From the NCBI GenBank assembly GCA_016292135.1, contig JAEFAZ010000001.1, positions 434,001 to 498,000 on the forward strand: a stretch of DNA of 64,000 bases. Reading direction: 5' to 3'. Below the pieces are notes generated by a model. It saw only the letters and a list, made by a program, of their open reading frames with translations. It searched no databases and was not told the DNA's origin. A program made the translations under genes and the position numbers. Positions within the stretch are counted from its first letter, which is position 1; each line of letters starts with the position of its first letter. Below, one piece after another: positions 45,000-53,591 of this stretch. The DNA is from Saccharofermentans sp. (lineage in GTDB: Bacteria; Bacillota; Clostridia; Saccharofermentanales; Saccharofermentanaceae).

Positions 45000-46631
45000 T
45001 TATGCGGGAAATTCCGTTACAGCAAAATCCATAAGATTCTTAAGTGCAGGTATGTTAACAATCAGCATGCAAATCATTGCCGCCATAGTAAATAATGGGG
45101 TAATGAACTTTGTACGGTATTTGCTATCGGCCCATTTGAGCAGGTTCATGATCAGAACCAGATAAGCCCAGCCGAAATACAGTGTGTAAAGGACTAGTCC
45201 GTTCTCGAAAGTTCCCCATCCCACGACGATAAGTATCACCGCTGAGATGAGTATCCAGACTCCAGCAAATCGCGATATATTATCCTTGCGCGTGACGATA
45301 AGAGCAACCACAGCAACAGCAAGTATCACGGAGCCTGCGATACTTATGGAAGTGACTTTGTTCATCTGCCAGGAATTCCAGTATATTCCTGTAAACAGGC
45401 CTGATTCAGGGGCGACAAATATGCTTTCGATAAACTTGAAGAATTGGCAGAGTCTATCCGAAATTTTGACAGAACCACCTGTGAACATCGTTAGAAAAAG
45501 AAGAGAATCAACGGCTCCTATCAAGGTGTTAAACCGGCAGAAAAGAAGCATGAGAAGGAGCAGGTCGAAGAGCCTTAAGATCATGTCTTTGAACCATTTT
45601 CCTATAGTCCTGACAGATAGATATGTAGACGTAAAAGGAATAAAGACTGCACTCGTAAGGAGTGTTCCGCAGGCCGCATATGAAGCGAAAGAGGCTTCTT
45701 TGCAGTTGCCACAAAGAAGACATATTGTAAGTATCAGCCAGAAAACAGCGATGGCATACTGTTCCATCATAAATGACGAAAGGAGAAACATGTACGAGCA
45801 GCTAGTGACAAGCATAAAGCATATGCGCTGTAAATCTGTGAGTTTTAGCGCCTTTGTCAGCATGAGCATGGCAATGAATATAATAAAAATCTGACCGTAA
45901 TCAAATATAAGCGCGGACGGTATAAATGGAATTGTATATGCAATGAGGCTCGAGATACCAATAAGAGGCGCGGAGAATACGCCGAACAGTGGCTGCCTTA
46001 TGTCATTCTGAGTTGTATCGATAACGAAGTATGAGCCATCTTTGAGAAGCATAGGAGAGTCGCTTGTGTAAATGATATCATAAGGTATATCCATATGATA
46101 AAAAGCGTTGCTCATTATGTAAGCATATGTGGCAAATGCAGCAACTGCCAGGAGTATCAGACAGTATAAGATCCATTCTCCCATCTTAATCGAAGACGGA
46201 TTGATTATGCTAATGATGACGAAAGAAAGTTTGTCCCAAAGAAACACATTACAGACAAAAACAAACGGGAATCCAAAAACCATAAAAACAAGTCGGAGGA
46301 CTGGAATATATCCCCATGCAAATGGTATACACCAGAGAATGTACAAGTTTGCGAAGCAGATACCCATAGAATTCAGGAGAGAAAAAACCGCAAGCACCCT
46401 GCTTTCTCTACACTTTTTTACAACAGCATCAACAGATGACGGCAGTAACAGCGAAAGAAAAAGCATAAGAACAAAAGAAATAAGGATTGACTTTTCGTAT
46501 AGAGGATTACTTTTCGAACAAGCCAAAAAAAACATTGCCGACGAAAACGGAATATACCAGTTCCCCCTGAAATCTGATATTAGGATCGAATTATCGAGTA
46601 AACGAAGCCTGTCTATAATGTATTCTGACAT
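45000..46631 (-). CDS. Polytopic membrane protein, unknown
   Basis: 543 aa with about 12-14 hydrophobic segments and no soluble enzymatic domain. The long extracytoplasmic loop between about residues 175 and 215 (SNAFYHMDIPYDIIYTSDSPMLL) and the helix pattern resemble GT-C-type or DUF6080-like membrane proteins, but no catalytic motif can be named. The gene and its flanks are clearly more AT-rich than the neighbours, and it stands alone between convergent and co-directional units, suggesting later acquisition. ATG at 46631; the only nearby ribosome-site-like GGAG is 15 bases away, so the start is uncertain. Its own promoter and terminator are visible. Confidence 0.7.
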   Translation of the reverse strand: MSEYIIDRLRLLDNSILISDFRGNWYIPFSSAMFFLACSKSNPLYEKSILISFVLMLFLSLLLPSSVDAVVKKCRESRVLAVFSLLNSMGICFANLYILWCIPFAWGYIPVLRLVFMVFGFPFVFVCNVFLWDKLSFVIISIINPSSIKMGEWILYCLILLAVAAFATYAYIMSNAFYHMDIPYDIIYTSDSPMLLKDGSYFVIDTTQNDIRQPLFGVFSAPLIGISSLIAYTIPFIPSALIFDYGQIFIIFIAMLMLTKALKLTDLQRICFMLVTSCSYMFLLSSFMMEQYAIAVFWLILTICLLCGNCKEASFASYAACGTLLTSAVFIPFTSTYLSVRTIGKWFKDMILRLFDLLLLMLLFCRFNTLIGAVDSLLFLTMFTGGSVKISDRLCQFFKFIESIFVAPESGLFTGIYWNSWQMNKVTSISIAGSVILAVAVVALIVTRKDNISRFAGVWILISAVILIVVGWGTFENGLVLYTLYFGWAYLVLIMNLLKWADSKYRTKFITPLFTMAAMICMLIVNIPALKNLMDFAVTEFPA

Positions 46632-46664
46632 TGAGCAATTATTCTACTCCAACAAAAGACCTAT

Positions 46665-46693
46665 ATTATAATCTTATAAAATTTTCTACAAAA
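46665..46693 (-). promoter_or_regulatory. Promoter for the 543-aa membrane protein gene
   Basis: TTTTGT-17-TATAAT on the minus strand, about 35-60 bases before the ATG, in an AT-rich gap of 218 bases that holds nothing else apart from a hairpin at its far end. Confidence 0.45.
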
Positions 46694-46810
46694 AACTCCA
46701 CTTAAGTTTCCACAGAAAAATATACTATCTCAGTAAAGAACTCTTTTTGATATCTAACGCCAACCCAAGAACTAATAATCTCAAATTATAAAATCTTGTT
46801 GACAGAAACT

Positions 46811-46837
46811 TGAAAGCCCCTATCCTAGAGGCTTTCA
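46811..46837. terminator. Hairpin between the two membrane protein genes
   Basis: TGAAAGCC, an 11-base loop, GGCTTTCA. It sits 12 bases after the 135-aa gene's stop, but the T run on that strand is poor; it may act as a weak terminator. Confidence 0.4.
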
Positions 46838-46849
46838 AATATTTTTAGA

Positions 46850-47251
46850 TTATTTATTCTCTGAAGTTTCTTTGGCCTTATCGTCTGCCTTCTTCTCGAC
46901 AACGACATCGGTCGATCTTGATCTGTACTCTCTTCCTTCGAAAGCCATACCGATCTTGCCGGAGCGGCTCTTATAGAGAAGGTTAGCAAGTATATTAAGA
47001 AGAACCATGATAAGGATAAATATGATTAGCATGCTGTTCATAAGAGGAACAGTCTGTGAGATAGTAACATAATCAAAACGTGTGACGTAAGAAGAAACAA
47101 GATTATATTGTGCCCACGCCTCGAATGCAGTGAAAGACAAGGAACCGATGGTAAGCCAATTGCGGAGCCTGGGGCGTCCGATAACGCTCATTACAAGATT
47201 AGTGACAGCGAGGAGAACCGCAACGATAAGAAAGGTCAACCATAACAACAT
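46850..47251 (-). CDS. Small membrane protein, unknown
   Basis: About 133 aa. Three hydrophobic segments (about 1-22, 33-50 and 70-88) and a charged C-terminal tail rich in Lys, Glu and Asp (VVVEKKADDKAKETSENK). I chose ATG at 47251; a TTG two codons upstream (47257) is also possible because AGGAGG lies 5 bases before it. It has no recognised motif. It lies 29 bases downstream of queH and is probably the last gene of the ruv-queH transcription unit. Confidence 0.65.
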   Translation of the reverse strand: MLLWLTFLIVAVLLAVTNLVMSVIGRPRLRNWLTIGSLSFTAFEAWAQYNLVSSYVTRFDYVTISQTVPLMNSMLIIFILIMVLLNILANLLYKSRSGKIGMAFEGREYRSRSTDVVVEKKADDKAKETSENK

Positions 47252-47286
47252 AAGCAAAAGTTCCTCCTTTTCTTTGTTAGTTTGAA

Positions 47287-47841
47287 TTATAACATACTCT
47301 TAAGTATTTTATCCTTGAATTCTGACTCATCCAGGGATAAACAGCATCCGCAATATTTCTGCCTGTATAGGCCTATGTCACGAGCCATATTCTGTCCCTG
47401 CCTGAAGCCGGGTCTGAAATCCATATATTCGAATGCGACATCGTACTTATCCGCCTTGGATTCGCATGTAGATCTTATCAGTTCATGCTGCTGGTAAGGG
47501 CTTACGAAAAGCGTTGTACAGAAAGAATCGTATCCGTGTTCCGCGGCATAGGCTGCAACCACATCCATTCTCTTGTCATAGCACATCGCGCAGCGCGAAG
47601 GAAAGTCTTTGAGATATTCTCCCGACCGCCAGTATTCTTCTTCGAAGCCTTCGATCTCGATAAGTCTTACTCCATAGTGATCACAAGCTTTGTGAAGGTT
47701 TTCGAGCCTCCTGTTCCATTCGAATTCGGGATGGATATTCGGGTTATACCAAAGCACATCAAGGTCACGACCGTTATCAGTCAGGAGCTGCAAGGGATAC
47801 ATTGCGCAGGGACCGCAGCAGGCGTGGAGCAGCATCGGCAT
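47287..47841 (-). CDS. queH: Epoxyqueuosine reductase QueH
   Basis: Reduces epoxyqueuosine in tRNA to queuosine, the last step of Q biosynthesis; non-homologous to QueG. 184 aa, the DUF208 family. Cysteine motifs: HACCGPCAMYP (7-17), RCAMCYDKRM (about 83-92) and YCGCCLSL (about 163-170), which bind the iron-sulfur cluster and metal. LWYNPNIHPEFEW is also a family signature. Full length. The start has AAAGGGG upstream. It follows ruvB by 14 bases, and no preQ1 riboswitch precedes it. Confidence 0.95.
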   Translation of the reverse strand: MPMLLHACCGPCAMYPLQLLTDNGRDLDVLWYNPNIHPEFEWNRRLENLHKACDHYGVRLIEIEGFEEEYWRSGEYLKDFPSRCAMCYDKRMDVVAAYAAEHGYDSFCTTLFVSPYQQHELIRSTCESKADKYDVAFEYMDFRPGFRQGQNMARDIGLYRQKYCGCCLSLDESEFKDKILKSML

Positions 47842-47855
47842 TGTTCTAATCCCCT

Positions 47856-48971
47856 TTAATCCTTCGTAACGTCAGGATCTACAAATTCCTGACCAAGCTG
47901 ATCGAATGTAAGGTTGTCGGGAGCTGCTCCTTTCCTCTGTGAGGGAGCCGTCATCTCGACCGGCGAAGCTATCTTAAGATGATCATAGGCCCTCAAGGTG
48001 AGGACTCTTCCTCTCGGAGTCTTGGCAAGATAACCCTTCTGCAGGAGATAAGGTTCGTAAACATCTTCTATGGTTACCGGATCTTCGCCCGTAACAGCAG
48101 CAAGAGTCTCAAGGCCTACAGGACCGCCCTTGAAAATATCGGCGATCGACATCAGAACTCTTCTGTCTACGGCATCAAGACCTGCTTCATCGATATCGAG
48201 AGCCTTAAGGCCGAAGTCAGATACTTCCTTGTCGATCACATCCTTCTTAAGGTAAAGGGCATAGTCCCTCATTCTCTTAAGGAGCCTTATCGCGATCCTG
48301 GGAGTTCCCCTGGATCTGGATGCGATATTTGCAAGACCGTCCTCATCGATGGCTATATCAAGAAGCCCTGCGTCTCTCTTAAGGATAACTGCGAGCTCAT
48401 CGGGTTCATATATCTCGAGACGGTGGATCATGCCGAACCTGTCGCGCAAAGGAGCGGATAACATACCGGCCCTTGTTGTCGCACCGACCAGAGTGAAATG
48501 AGGAAGATCTAGTCGAACGGATCTGGCGGAAGGTCCCTTGCCTATCATGAGGTCAAGACAGTAATCTTCCATCGCAGGATAGAGTACTTCTTCCACTGAT
48601 CTGTTAAGCCTGTGGATCTCGTCTATAAACAGGACTTCATTCTCATTAAGGTTGGTAAGGAGAGCTGCAAGGTCACCGGCCTTCTCGATAGAAGGACCGC
48701 TTGTAATATGCATGGCAACACCCATCTCGGATGCGATGATACCGGCAAGGGTCGTCTTGCCGAGTCCCGGAGGACCATAAAGGAGAACATGGTCTAAAGC
48801 GTCTCCCCTGCTCTTGGCTGCCTCGATAAAGATCTTAAGGTTTGTCTTGACCTTATCCTGACCTGCATAATCTTCAAAAGTATAAGGCCTTAAGCTCTTC
48901 TCATCAGCATCCTGAGGCTGGGCAGTCCTGCCTATGACTCTCTCTTCATCTTCATACATGTTGTAATCCAT
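47856..48971 (-). CDS. ruvB: Holliday junction branch-migration helicase RuvB
   Basis: AAA+ motor that drives Holliday-junction branch migration with RuvA. 371 aa, with [16 protein letters not shown] at the start of the core, Walker [12 protein letters not shown] (about 65-75), Walker [11 protein letters not shown], sensor [18 protein letters not shown] and the C-terminal winged helix ([32 protein letters not shown]). The tail is about 30 residues longer than average and Pro/Ala-rich. The first ATG has a weakly placed AAGGA; Met5 is an alternative. Gene order ruvC-ruvA-ruvB-queH. Confidence 0.97.
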   Translation of the reverse strand: MDYNMYEDEERVIGRTAQPQDADEKSLRPYTFEDYAGQDKVKTNLKIFIEAAKSRGDALDHVLLYGPPGLGKTTLAGIIASEMGVAMHITSGPSIEKAGDLAALLTNLNENEVLFIDEIHRLNRSVEEVLYPAMEDYCLDLMIGKGPSARSVRLDLPHFTLVGATTRAGMLSAPLRDRFGMIHRLEIYEPDELAVILKRDAGLLDIAIDEDGLANIASRSRGTPRIAIRLLKRMRDYALYLKKDVIDKEVSDFGLKALDIDEAGLDAVDRRVLMSIADIFKGGPVGLETLAAVTGEDPVTIEDVYEPYLLQKGYLAKTPRGRVLTLRAYDHLKIASPVEMTAPSQRKGAAPDNLTFDQLGQEFVDPDVTKD

Positions 48972-49029
48972 ATAAGACCTGTTTCCTTCTTATCCAATAA
49001 TACGGTTTCAGTATAACACTGCCTGATCC

Positions 49030-49677
49030 TCAGGCAAATTTGCCACCGGAAGCTGCCTTCAGTGACTTCTTGATCAGATCTTCAAGAACTATTCCATCCT
49101 CATAGGAATGAGCTACTGCCTCAACAGCGGTCTCAGGCTTATAACCGAGCATGACGAGCGCATCTTCTGCATCCCTTATAACGGACATGTCTGCCTCTGA
49201 GCTGACAGTATAGTCAACGGAAGATGACGGATCTTCAACTACTGCGACCGATCTGCCCCTGTCACTTATCGACTCTTCCTTCATCTTGTCCTTAAGATCG
49301 ACTATTATCCTCTCGGCACCCTTCTTGCCAAGGCCCTTGACCTGCGTCAGAGAAGCAACATTGCCGGAGATAACGGCCATCGCGAACTTCTCGGGCGAGA
49401 GTTGGGAGCAGATGGAGTGAGCGACCTTTGGGCCGACTCCGTTGACCGTAATGAGCCTGAGGAACATATCCTTAGAATCACGAGTGTTAAAGCCGAATAA
49501 GGAAATATCATCTTCCTTAACGCTCTGATAAACATAGACCTTGACTTCGGAACCGAGATGGCCCAGTTCTGACGATAAGGCAAAAGGCATATTGATAAGA
49601 TAACCGATCCCGCCGTTTTCAACAGTGATCGTAAGATCGTCTCTTTCTTCCAGTGTTCCCTTTATATATGAATACAT
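49030..49677 (-). CDS. ruvA: Holliday junction branch-migration protein RuvA
   Basis: Tetrameric junction-binding subunit. 215 aa: N-terminal OB domain (MYSYIKGTLEERDD, GYLINMP), helix-hairpin-helix region (LITVNGVGPKVAHSICS and LTQVKGLGKKGAERIIVDLKDK), an acidic linker, and the C-terminal RuvB-contacting domain (EDALVMLGYKPETAVEAVA). Start ATG with GGGAGAAGATCT. It lies 21 bases after ruvC and 58 bases before ruvB. Confidence 0.97.
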   Translation of the reverse strand: MYSYIKGTLEERDDLTITVENGGIGYLINMPFALSSELGHLGSEVKVYVYQSVKEDDISLFGFNTRDSKDMFLRLITVNGVGPKVAHSICSQLSPEKFAMAVISGNVASLTQVKGLGKKGAERIIVDLKDKMKEESISDRGRSVAVVEDPSSSVDYTVSSEADMSVIRDAEDALVMLGYKPETAVEAVAHSYEDGIVLEDLIKKSLKAASGGKFA

Positions 49678-49698
49678 AGATCTTCTCCCGTAATCTTT

Positions 49699-50259
49699 TT
49701 ATCCGAATTCGTTGCGTTTACTGTATCCGTAGCGGCCATACTGGTAACCCGATACAGCCTTGCCTGCAAACGCAGTGCCTGTATTTGCAAGACATACTGC
49801 AACAGCGAGCGCATCAGCCGCATCATCAGGCTTCGGAATCTTATCGAGCCCCAATAAAGACTTGATCATCTGCTGAACCTGATTCTTATCAGCTTTACCG
49901 TAACCAGTGACAGCAAGTTTGATCTGCCCGGGAGTAAACTCATATACAGGTATATCAAGTCTCGCCGCTTCAACGATGACAACGCCTCTCGCCTGGGCCG
50001 TACCGACAGCCGTGGTCCTGTTGCTGCCCATGAAGAGTTCTTCTACGGCCATGAGGTCAGGCTTGTACTGCTCGAGGATAAACCTGATCTTCTCATTGAT
50101 CGTAAGAAGCCTTAAGGGGAATTCCGTATGCGCCTTAGTCTCGATAACGCCGTAATCCAGAGCCTTGAGCTTGTTGCCTGTCTTACTGACGATACCGTAT
50201 CCGGTGATCGCGTAGCCGGGATCTATCCCGATGATTGTCTGTGTTACCGGTCCGGGCAT
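49699..50259 (-). CDS. ruvC: Crossover junction endodeoxyribonuclease RuvC
   Basis: Resolves Holliday junctions by paired nicks. 186 aa with the RNase-H-like acidic set: IIGIDPGYAITGYG (first Asp), VEELFMGSNRTTA (Glu), and KPDDAADALAVAV (two Asp). Full length plus a short C-terminal extension (SGYQYGRYGYSKRNEFG). Start with AAGAGG seven bases upstream. It is the first gene of ruvC-ruvA-ruvB-queH; its promoter carries a LexA-like site. Confidence 0.97.
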   Translation of the reverse strand: MPGPVTQTIIGIDPGYAITGYGIVSKTGNKLKALDYGVIETKAHTEFPLRLLTINEKIRFILEQYKPDLMAVEELFMGSNRTTAVGTAQARGVVIVEAARLDIPVYEFTPGQIKLAVTGYGKADKNQVQQMIKSLLGLDKIPKPDDAADALAVAVCLANTGTAFAGKAVSGYQYGRYGYSKRNEFG

Positions 50260-50271
50260 ATAAACCTCTTA

Positions 50272-50283
50272 AAACATTTGTTC
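50272..50283 (-). promoter_or_regulatory. Candidate LexA (SOS) box before ruvC
   Basis: On the minus strand GAAC-AAAT-GTTT within CGAACAAATGTTTT, one mismatch from the Gram-positive GAAC-N4-GTTC consensus. It lies just downstream of the -10 of the ruvC promoter and 13 bases before the ATG, where LexA would block transcription. Confidence 0.5.
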
Positions 50284-50288
50284 GTTTT

Positions 50289-50316
50289 ATTATACATTAC
50301 TGCCGTAAAAAGGCAA
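50289..50316 (-). promoter_or_regulatory. Promoter for ruvC-ruvA-ruvB-queH
   Basis: TTGCCT-16-TATAAT on the minus strand, 30-57 bases before the ruvC start. Confidence 0.65.
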
Positions 50317-50320
50317 GTGA

Positions 50321-51646
50321 TCAAGATAACACTTCCATTACAGACGGGACTTCAGGGGGTGCCTCTTCACTGATCTTATATGCGCCGAGGACCTCATCCA
50401 TTACATCGAAAAGGACCTCATCGTCAAGACTCTTCTTTTCGCCGTGACAAAGAGCACAGAGCACGTCTCCCTTCTTAACCTTGTCTCCCCTCTTCGCGTA
50501 AAATCTGATGCCTGCTCCATAGTCGATCGTGTCGTTTACCGTCTTCCTTCCGGCGCCCAGATGATTAGCAGCATTTCCTATGACATCTGTCTGAATGGAA
50601 TATACATATCCGGTTTCGGGAGCTACGACTCTCATTGCCTCGAAAGGAAGGTCCTTGAATACGGGATTCACTCCGTTCTTAAGTTCCCCTCCCTGTGATG
50701 AGATGAGCTCGGCAAACTTGGCAAGCGCCTGGCCGTTTGTCAGCCTTGTTGCACATTCATAGAGCAGATCGTCACCCGCAAGACCGTTCGCTTTGCCTGA
50801 AGCTTTGATGCATTCTGCTGCGATCCGGCATACGACTTCTATGACATCTGTATTGCCGCGTCCTGCAAAGGTCTGGAGGACTTCCTGCATCTCGAGAGTA
50901 TTGCCGCAGCAATTGCCTAAGGGCTGATCCATGTCTGTTATAACCGCAACAGTCTTCTTGCCTGCGCCGTTGCCGATGTCGATCATGGCCTGAGCCAGTT
51001 CGCGTGCCCTGGAGAAATCCTTCATGAAAGCACCGGAGCCGCATGTGACGTCAAGCACTATAACATCCGCACCACCTGCAAGTTTCTTGCTCATTATGCT
51101 CGATGCGATCAGAGGGATCGAATCGACGGTACCCGTTACATCTCTCAATGCATAAAGTATCTTATCGGCAGGTGCAAGATCCGGGCTCGCGCCTGAGATG
51201 ACCATTCCGCATTTTTCAAGATGCGCAGGAAACTCGTCAGCCGGGATCTCATATCTGAATCCTTCGATCGATCCGAACTTGTCCACGGTCCCTCCCGTAA
51301 AGCCCAGGCCCTTGCCCGAGAGCTTTACGGTCTTTATACCGAATGTTGCAAGCAGCGGCAGGAGCAGGATCGTGACCTTGTCTCCGACACCGCCGGTGCT
51401 GTGTTTATCTACTGTGATATCACCTGCGAAAGACAGATCCAGGATCTTTCCCGAATGTGCCATCGCCATAGTGAGCGTCGTCATCTCTTCTGCATCCATG
51501 CCGTTGAGCACGATAGCCATGAGCAGCGCTGAGATCTGATAATCAGGGATAGTCTTATCCGTAACTCCCTTTACAAAGAATTCGATCTGCTCCTTTGAAA
51601 GTGCCTGTCCGTATCTCTTCTGACCAATAATGTCCTTCATATTCAT
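50321..51646 (-). CDS. pdp: Pyrimidine-nucleoside phosphorylase
   Basis: Phosphorolyses uridine and thymidine to base plus (deoxy)ribose-1-phosphate for salvage. 441 aa, thymidine/pyrimidine-nucleoside phosphorylase family: DKHSTGGVGDKVT (phosphate loop, about 80-92), KLSGKGLGFTGGT, SGASPDLAPADK, ALRDVTGTVDSIPLI, and VTDMDQPLG (here ITDMDQPLG). The conserved Lys/Ser active-site positions are in place. The ATG at 51646 has GGGAGG 12 bases upstream; a second ATG two codons in (51640) is possible. It lies upstream of ruvC, separated by a promoter, and is divergent from the Gfo/Idh oxidoreductase. Confidence 0.95.
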   Translation of the reverse strand: MNMKDIIGQKRYGQALSKEQIEFFVKGVTDKTIPDYQISALLMAIVLNGMDAEEMTTLTMAMAHSGKILDLSFAGDITVDKHSTGGVGDKVTILLLPLLATFGIKTVKLSGKGLGFTGGTVDKFGSIEGFRYEIPADEFPAHLEKCGMVISGASPDLAPADKILYALRDVTGTVDSIPLIASSIMSKKLAGGADVIVLDVTCGSGAFMKDFSRARELAQAMIDIGNGAGKKTVAVITDMDQPLGNCCGNTLEMQEVLQTFAGRGNTDVIEVVCRIAAECIKASGKANGLAGDDLLYECATRLTNGQALAKFAELISSQGGELKNGVNPVFKDLPFEAMRVVAPETGYVYSIQTDVIGNAANHLGAGRKTVNDTIDYGAGIRFYAKRGDKVKKGDVLCALCHGEKKSLDDEVLFDVMDEVLGAYKISEEAPPEVPSVMEVLS

Positions 51647-51759
51647 AAGAGATCTGCCTCCCCGATATTCATTATGGATTCCCCTGCAAATATTATATAT
51701 TATTAATGTTGATTTTTTATTTGTGATAAACTATCGAAAACACGCGGAGGATTGTTCAA

Positions 51760-52869
51760 GTGGAAGACAGAAAGCTTTCAGTACTGATAGCAGGATGCGG
51801 ACGCGTATCCGAGAAACATGCAAAGGCGATAAAGTCACTTTCCGGCAAATACTGTCTTGCAGGTGCCTGTGATGTCAATGAGAATGCAGCCAAGGCCATG
51901 ATCGCCAACTGCGGCAAAGCAGGAACGGACGCCAGGATCTTCAACGACTGGAAAAAAGCCATAGACGAACTCTCTCCCGATGTTGTCGCGATCACCCTTC
52001 CCTCCGGCATGCATTACGAAGTAGCTACTTACGCAATGGAAAAAGGAGCAAACCTTCTTCTCGAAAAGCCTATGGCCATGTCCGAAGAAGAAGCCCGTGC
52101 CATTTACGACACTTCGAAAAAGACCTCCAGAAAGATAGCGATGGGCCACATCTACAGATATCTTCCCGTTGTCGGTCTTATAAGAGACGATATCGCGAAA
52201 GGCGTATACGGCAAAGTCACGCACGGCTCGATCTATGTAAGATGGGGACATGGTGACGACTACTACGACTCTGCAGCATGGCGCGGCACCTGGAAGGCAG
52301 ACGGCGGCGCTCTCATGAACCAGACGATCCATGCTATCGATCTTCTCGTATGGCTGATGGGAACGGAACCCGTTGAAGCACAGGCCATGATCGCCCAGAG
52401 ATTAAGACATATTGAAGCGGAAGACTTAGGATACGCCATCCTCCGCATGGAAGACGGCTCCCTTGCCCATATAGAAGGCACGACTGCAACCTCCCCTGCC
52501 GAACACTCGGCTGAATTCTCAGTTTTCTGCGAAAAAGGCCATATCACGATGGGCTTGGTATCCGGCAAGGCTCACATCAGCATCAAGGATGCATCCGGCA
52601 AAAAGAAAAACTTCCATTACCTTTCGGCCCAGCTTAAACAGGGCGGCATATCTTCATTTAAGACTGCACTCAATCCTCATCTCGGTATCTATAAGGATCT
52701 ATACGACTGCATAATCAACGACAAGGAACCTGTAGCGTCTGCTTACGACGGCTATTCTTCAGTTGATACTCTCATGGGAATATACAAGGCCGCCCGTGAC
52801 GGAAAGGCAGTTGGTCTGCCTCTCAAGGAGAGCTTTTCTTCCTTAGACATGAAAGAATATTTCAATTAA
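51760..52869 (+). CDS. Gfo/Idh/MocA-family oxidoreductase
   Basis: 369 aa NAD(P)-dependent oxidoreductase. GTG start at 51760, placed nine bases after CGGAGG. N-terminal Rossmann fold: VLIAGCGRVSEKHAKAI (about 7-23), VVAITLPSGMHYEVATYAMEKG, and LLEKPMAMS, the family's E-K-P motif with the catalytic-site Lys. The C-terminal alpha/beta domain carries ALMNQTIHAIDLLVWLMG with the conserved N-x-x-I-H-x-x-D. It acts on a sugar, inositol or similar polyol, which cannot be specified. It stands alone between pdp and tRNA-Lys. Confidence 0.9.
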   Translation: MEDRKLSVLIAGCGRVSEKHAKAIKSLSGKYCLAGACDVNENAAKAMIANCGKAGTDARIFNDWKKAIDELSPDVVAITLPSGMHYEVATYAMEKGANLLLEKPMAMSEEEARAIYDTSKKTSRKIAMGHIYRYLPVVGLIRDDIAKGVYGKVTHGSIYVRWGHGDDYYDSAAWRGTWKADGGALMNQTIHAIDLLVWLMGTEPVEAQAMIAQRLRHIEAEDLGYAILRMEDGSLAHIEGTTATSPAEHSAEFSVFCEKGHITMGLVSGKAHISIKDASGKKKNFHYLSAQLKQGGISSFKTALNPHLGIYKDLYDCIINDKEPVASAYDGYSSVDTLMGIYKAARDGKAVGLPLKESFSSLDMKEYFN

Positions 52870-52891
52870 CAAAAATATAGTGAAATTGCTC

Positions 52892-52920
52892 TTGACTTAA
52901 AATATACGAATATATATAAT
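52892..52920 (+). promoter_or_regulatory. Promoter for tRNA-Lys
   Basis: TTGACT-17-TATAAT, 26 bases before the tRNA 5' end; one of the best promoter matches in the window. Confidence 0.8.
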
Positions 52921-52945
52921 TGTTTCCGTTGCGAAAGCATAACAT

Positions 52946-53021
52946 GCACCTTTAGCTCAGATGGTAGAGCAACTGACTCTTAATCAGTGGGCCCCGGGTT
53001 CGAGTCCCTGAAGGTGCACCA
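52946..53021 (+). tRNA. trnK: tRNA-Lys (anticodon CTT)
   Basis: 76 bases with encoded CCA. Acceptor stem GCACCTT/AAGGTGC, D arm GCTC/GAGC, anticodon stem ACTGA/TCAGT around loop CTCTTAA (anticodon CTT), five-base variable loop, T arm CCGGG/CCCTG around TTCGAGT. All stems pair except one C-T opposition at positions 50:64 of the T stem. CTT reads AAG lysine codons; the tRNA-Lys for AAA must be elsewhere. Confidence 0.97.
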
Positions 53022-53022
53022 G

Positions 53023-53053
53023 AAGACCGTAATCCAAGAGGTTACGGTCTTTT
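53023..53053 (+). terminator. Terminator after tRNA-Lys
   Basis: AAGACCGTAA, a 9-base loop, TTACGGTCTT followed by T-rich sequence, starting two bases after the CCA end. Confidence 0.9.
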
Positions 53054-53174
53054 AATTTTGTACAGGGTTTTGTTTAATACTTTGTACACAAATTATTTAT
53101 AGATTTGTCCCTTCTTTCATATATAATAGGGTTAATGAATATGCTTTATTGCATTGAGTTACGGAGGCTTAGAA

Positions 53175-53516
53175 GTGGCAAGGTCAGATGCGCTCATTGA
53201 TAAGATTCGTAAGTTGGGTTCGAAGCAGAAGCTCGCTGCCCTTCTCAAATTCACGAGCGAGCCGGATCCCGCAGTAAGAGCTGAGGTTGCGATTGCTTTG
53301 GGACAGATTCCGACATACGACTCCGGTATGGCTCTTATCCCTCTTCTCAGGGATCAGGACCCCATGGTAAGAGCTGCAGCCGCTACTTCCGCAGCAGACA
53401 TCAATGCCAAGCATTGCGAAGAATATGTCAAGAAACTGGCATTCGCTGATTCAGATCCTAATGTCCGTCAGGTTGCAAAAGCAGCATTTGACAGACTTAA
53501 GACAGTCCTTGTATAA
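53175..53516 (+). CDS. HEAT-repeat protein, small
   Basis: 113 aa. I place the start at GTG 53175 (MARSDALIDKIRKLG) because GGAGG lies seven bases upstream; the open frame begins seven codons earlier with TTG. Three HEAT/PBS-lyase-type helical repeats: QKLAALLKFTSEPDPAVRAEVAIALGQI, MALIPLLRDQDPMVRAAAATSAADI and AFADSDPNVRQVAKAAFDRL, each with the D-P-x-V-R-x-x-A-A/V pattern. Such proteins are protein-binding scaffolds; the partner is unknown. It stands alone between tRNA-Lys and a convergent SLH gene, with its own terminator. Confidence 0.8.
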   Translation: MARSDALIDKIRKLGSKQKLAALLKFTSEPDPAVRAEVAIALGQIPTYDSGMALIPLLRDQDPMVRAAAATSAADINAKHCEEYVKKLAFADSDPNVRQVAKAAFDRLKTVLV

Positions 53517-53541
53517 CAAGGTATTATTGATTCTCTCTATC

Positions 53542-53570
53542 AAAAACTGCCCTTGAAGGGCAGTTTTTTT
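53542..53570 (+). terminator. Terminator between convergent genes
   Basis: AAAAACTGCCC, TTGAA loop, GGGCAGTTTTT followed by further T; its A/T flanks allow it to work in both directions for the HEAT gene and the SLH gene at 53592. Confidence 0.9.
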
Positions 53571-53591
53571 GCGCATGAATTCTAAGTTCTT

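Noticed and set aside
46632..46849. Small gene in the AT-rich gap
   Set aside because: Only a promoter for the 543-aa gene and a weak hairpin were seen; no open frame with a ribosome site.
47842..47855. preQ1 riboswitch before queH
   Set aside because: queH follows ruvB by 14 bases, too short for even the small preQ1 aptamer.
52946..53154. tRNA-Lys as an integration site for a mobile element
   Set aside because: No integrase, no repeat of the tRNA 3' end and no phage-like genes nearby.
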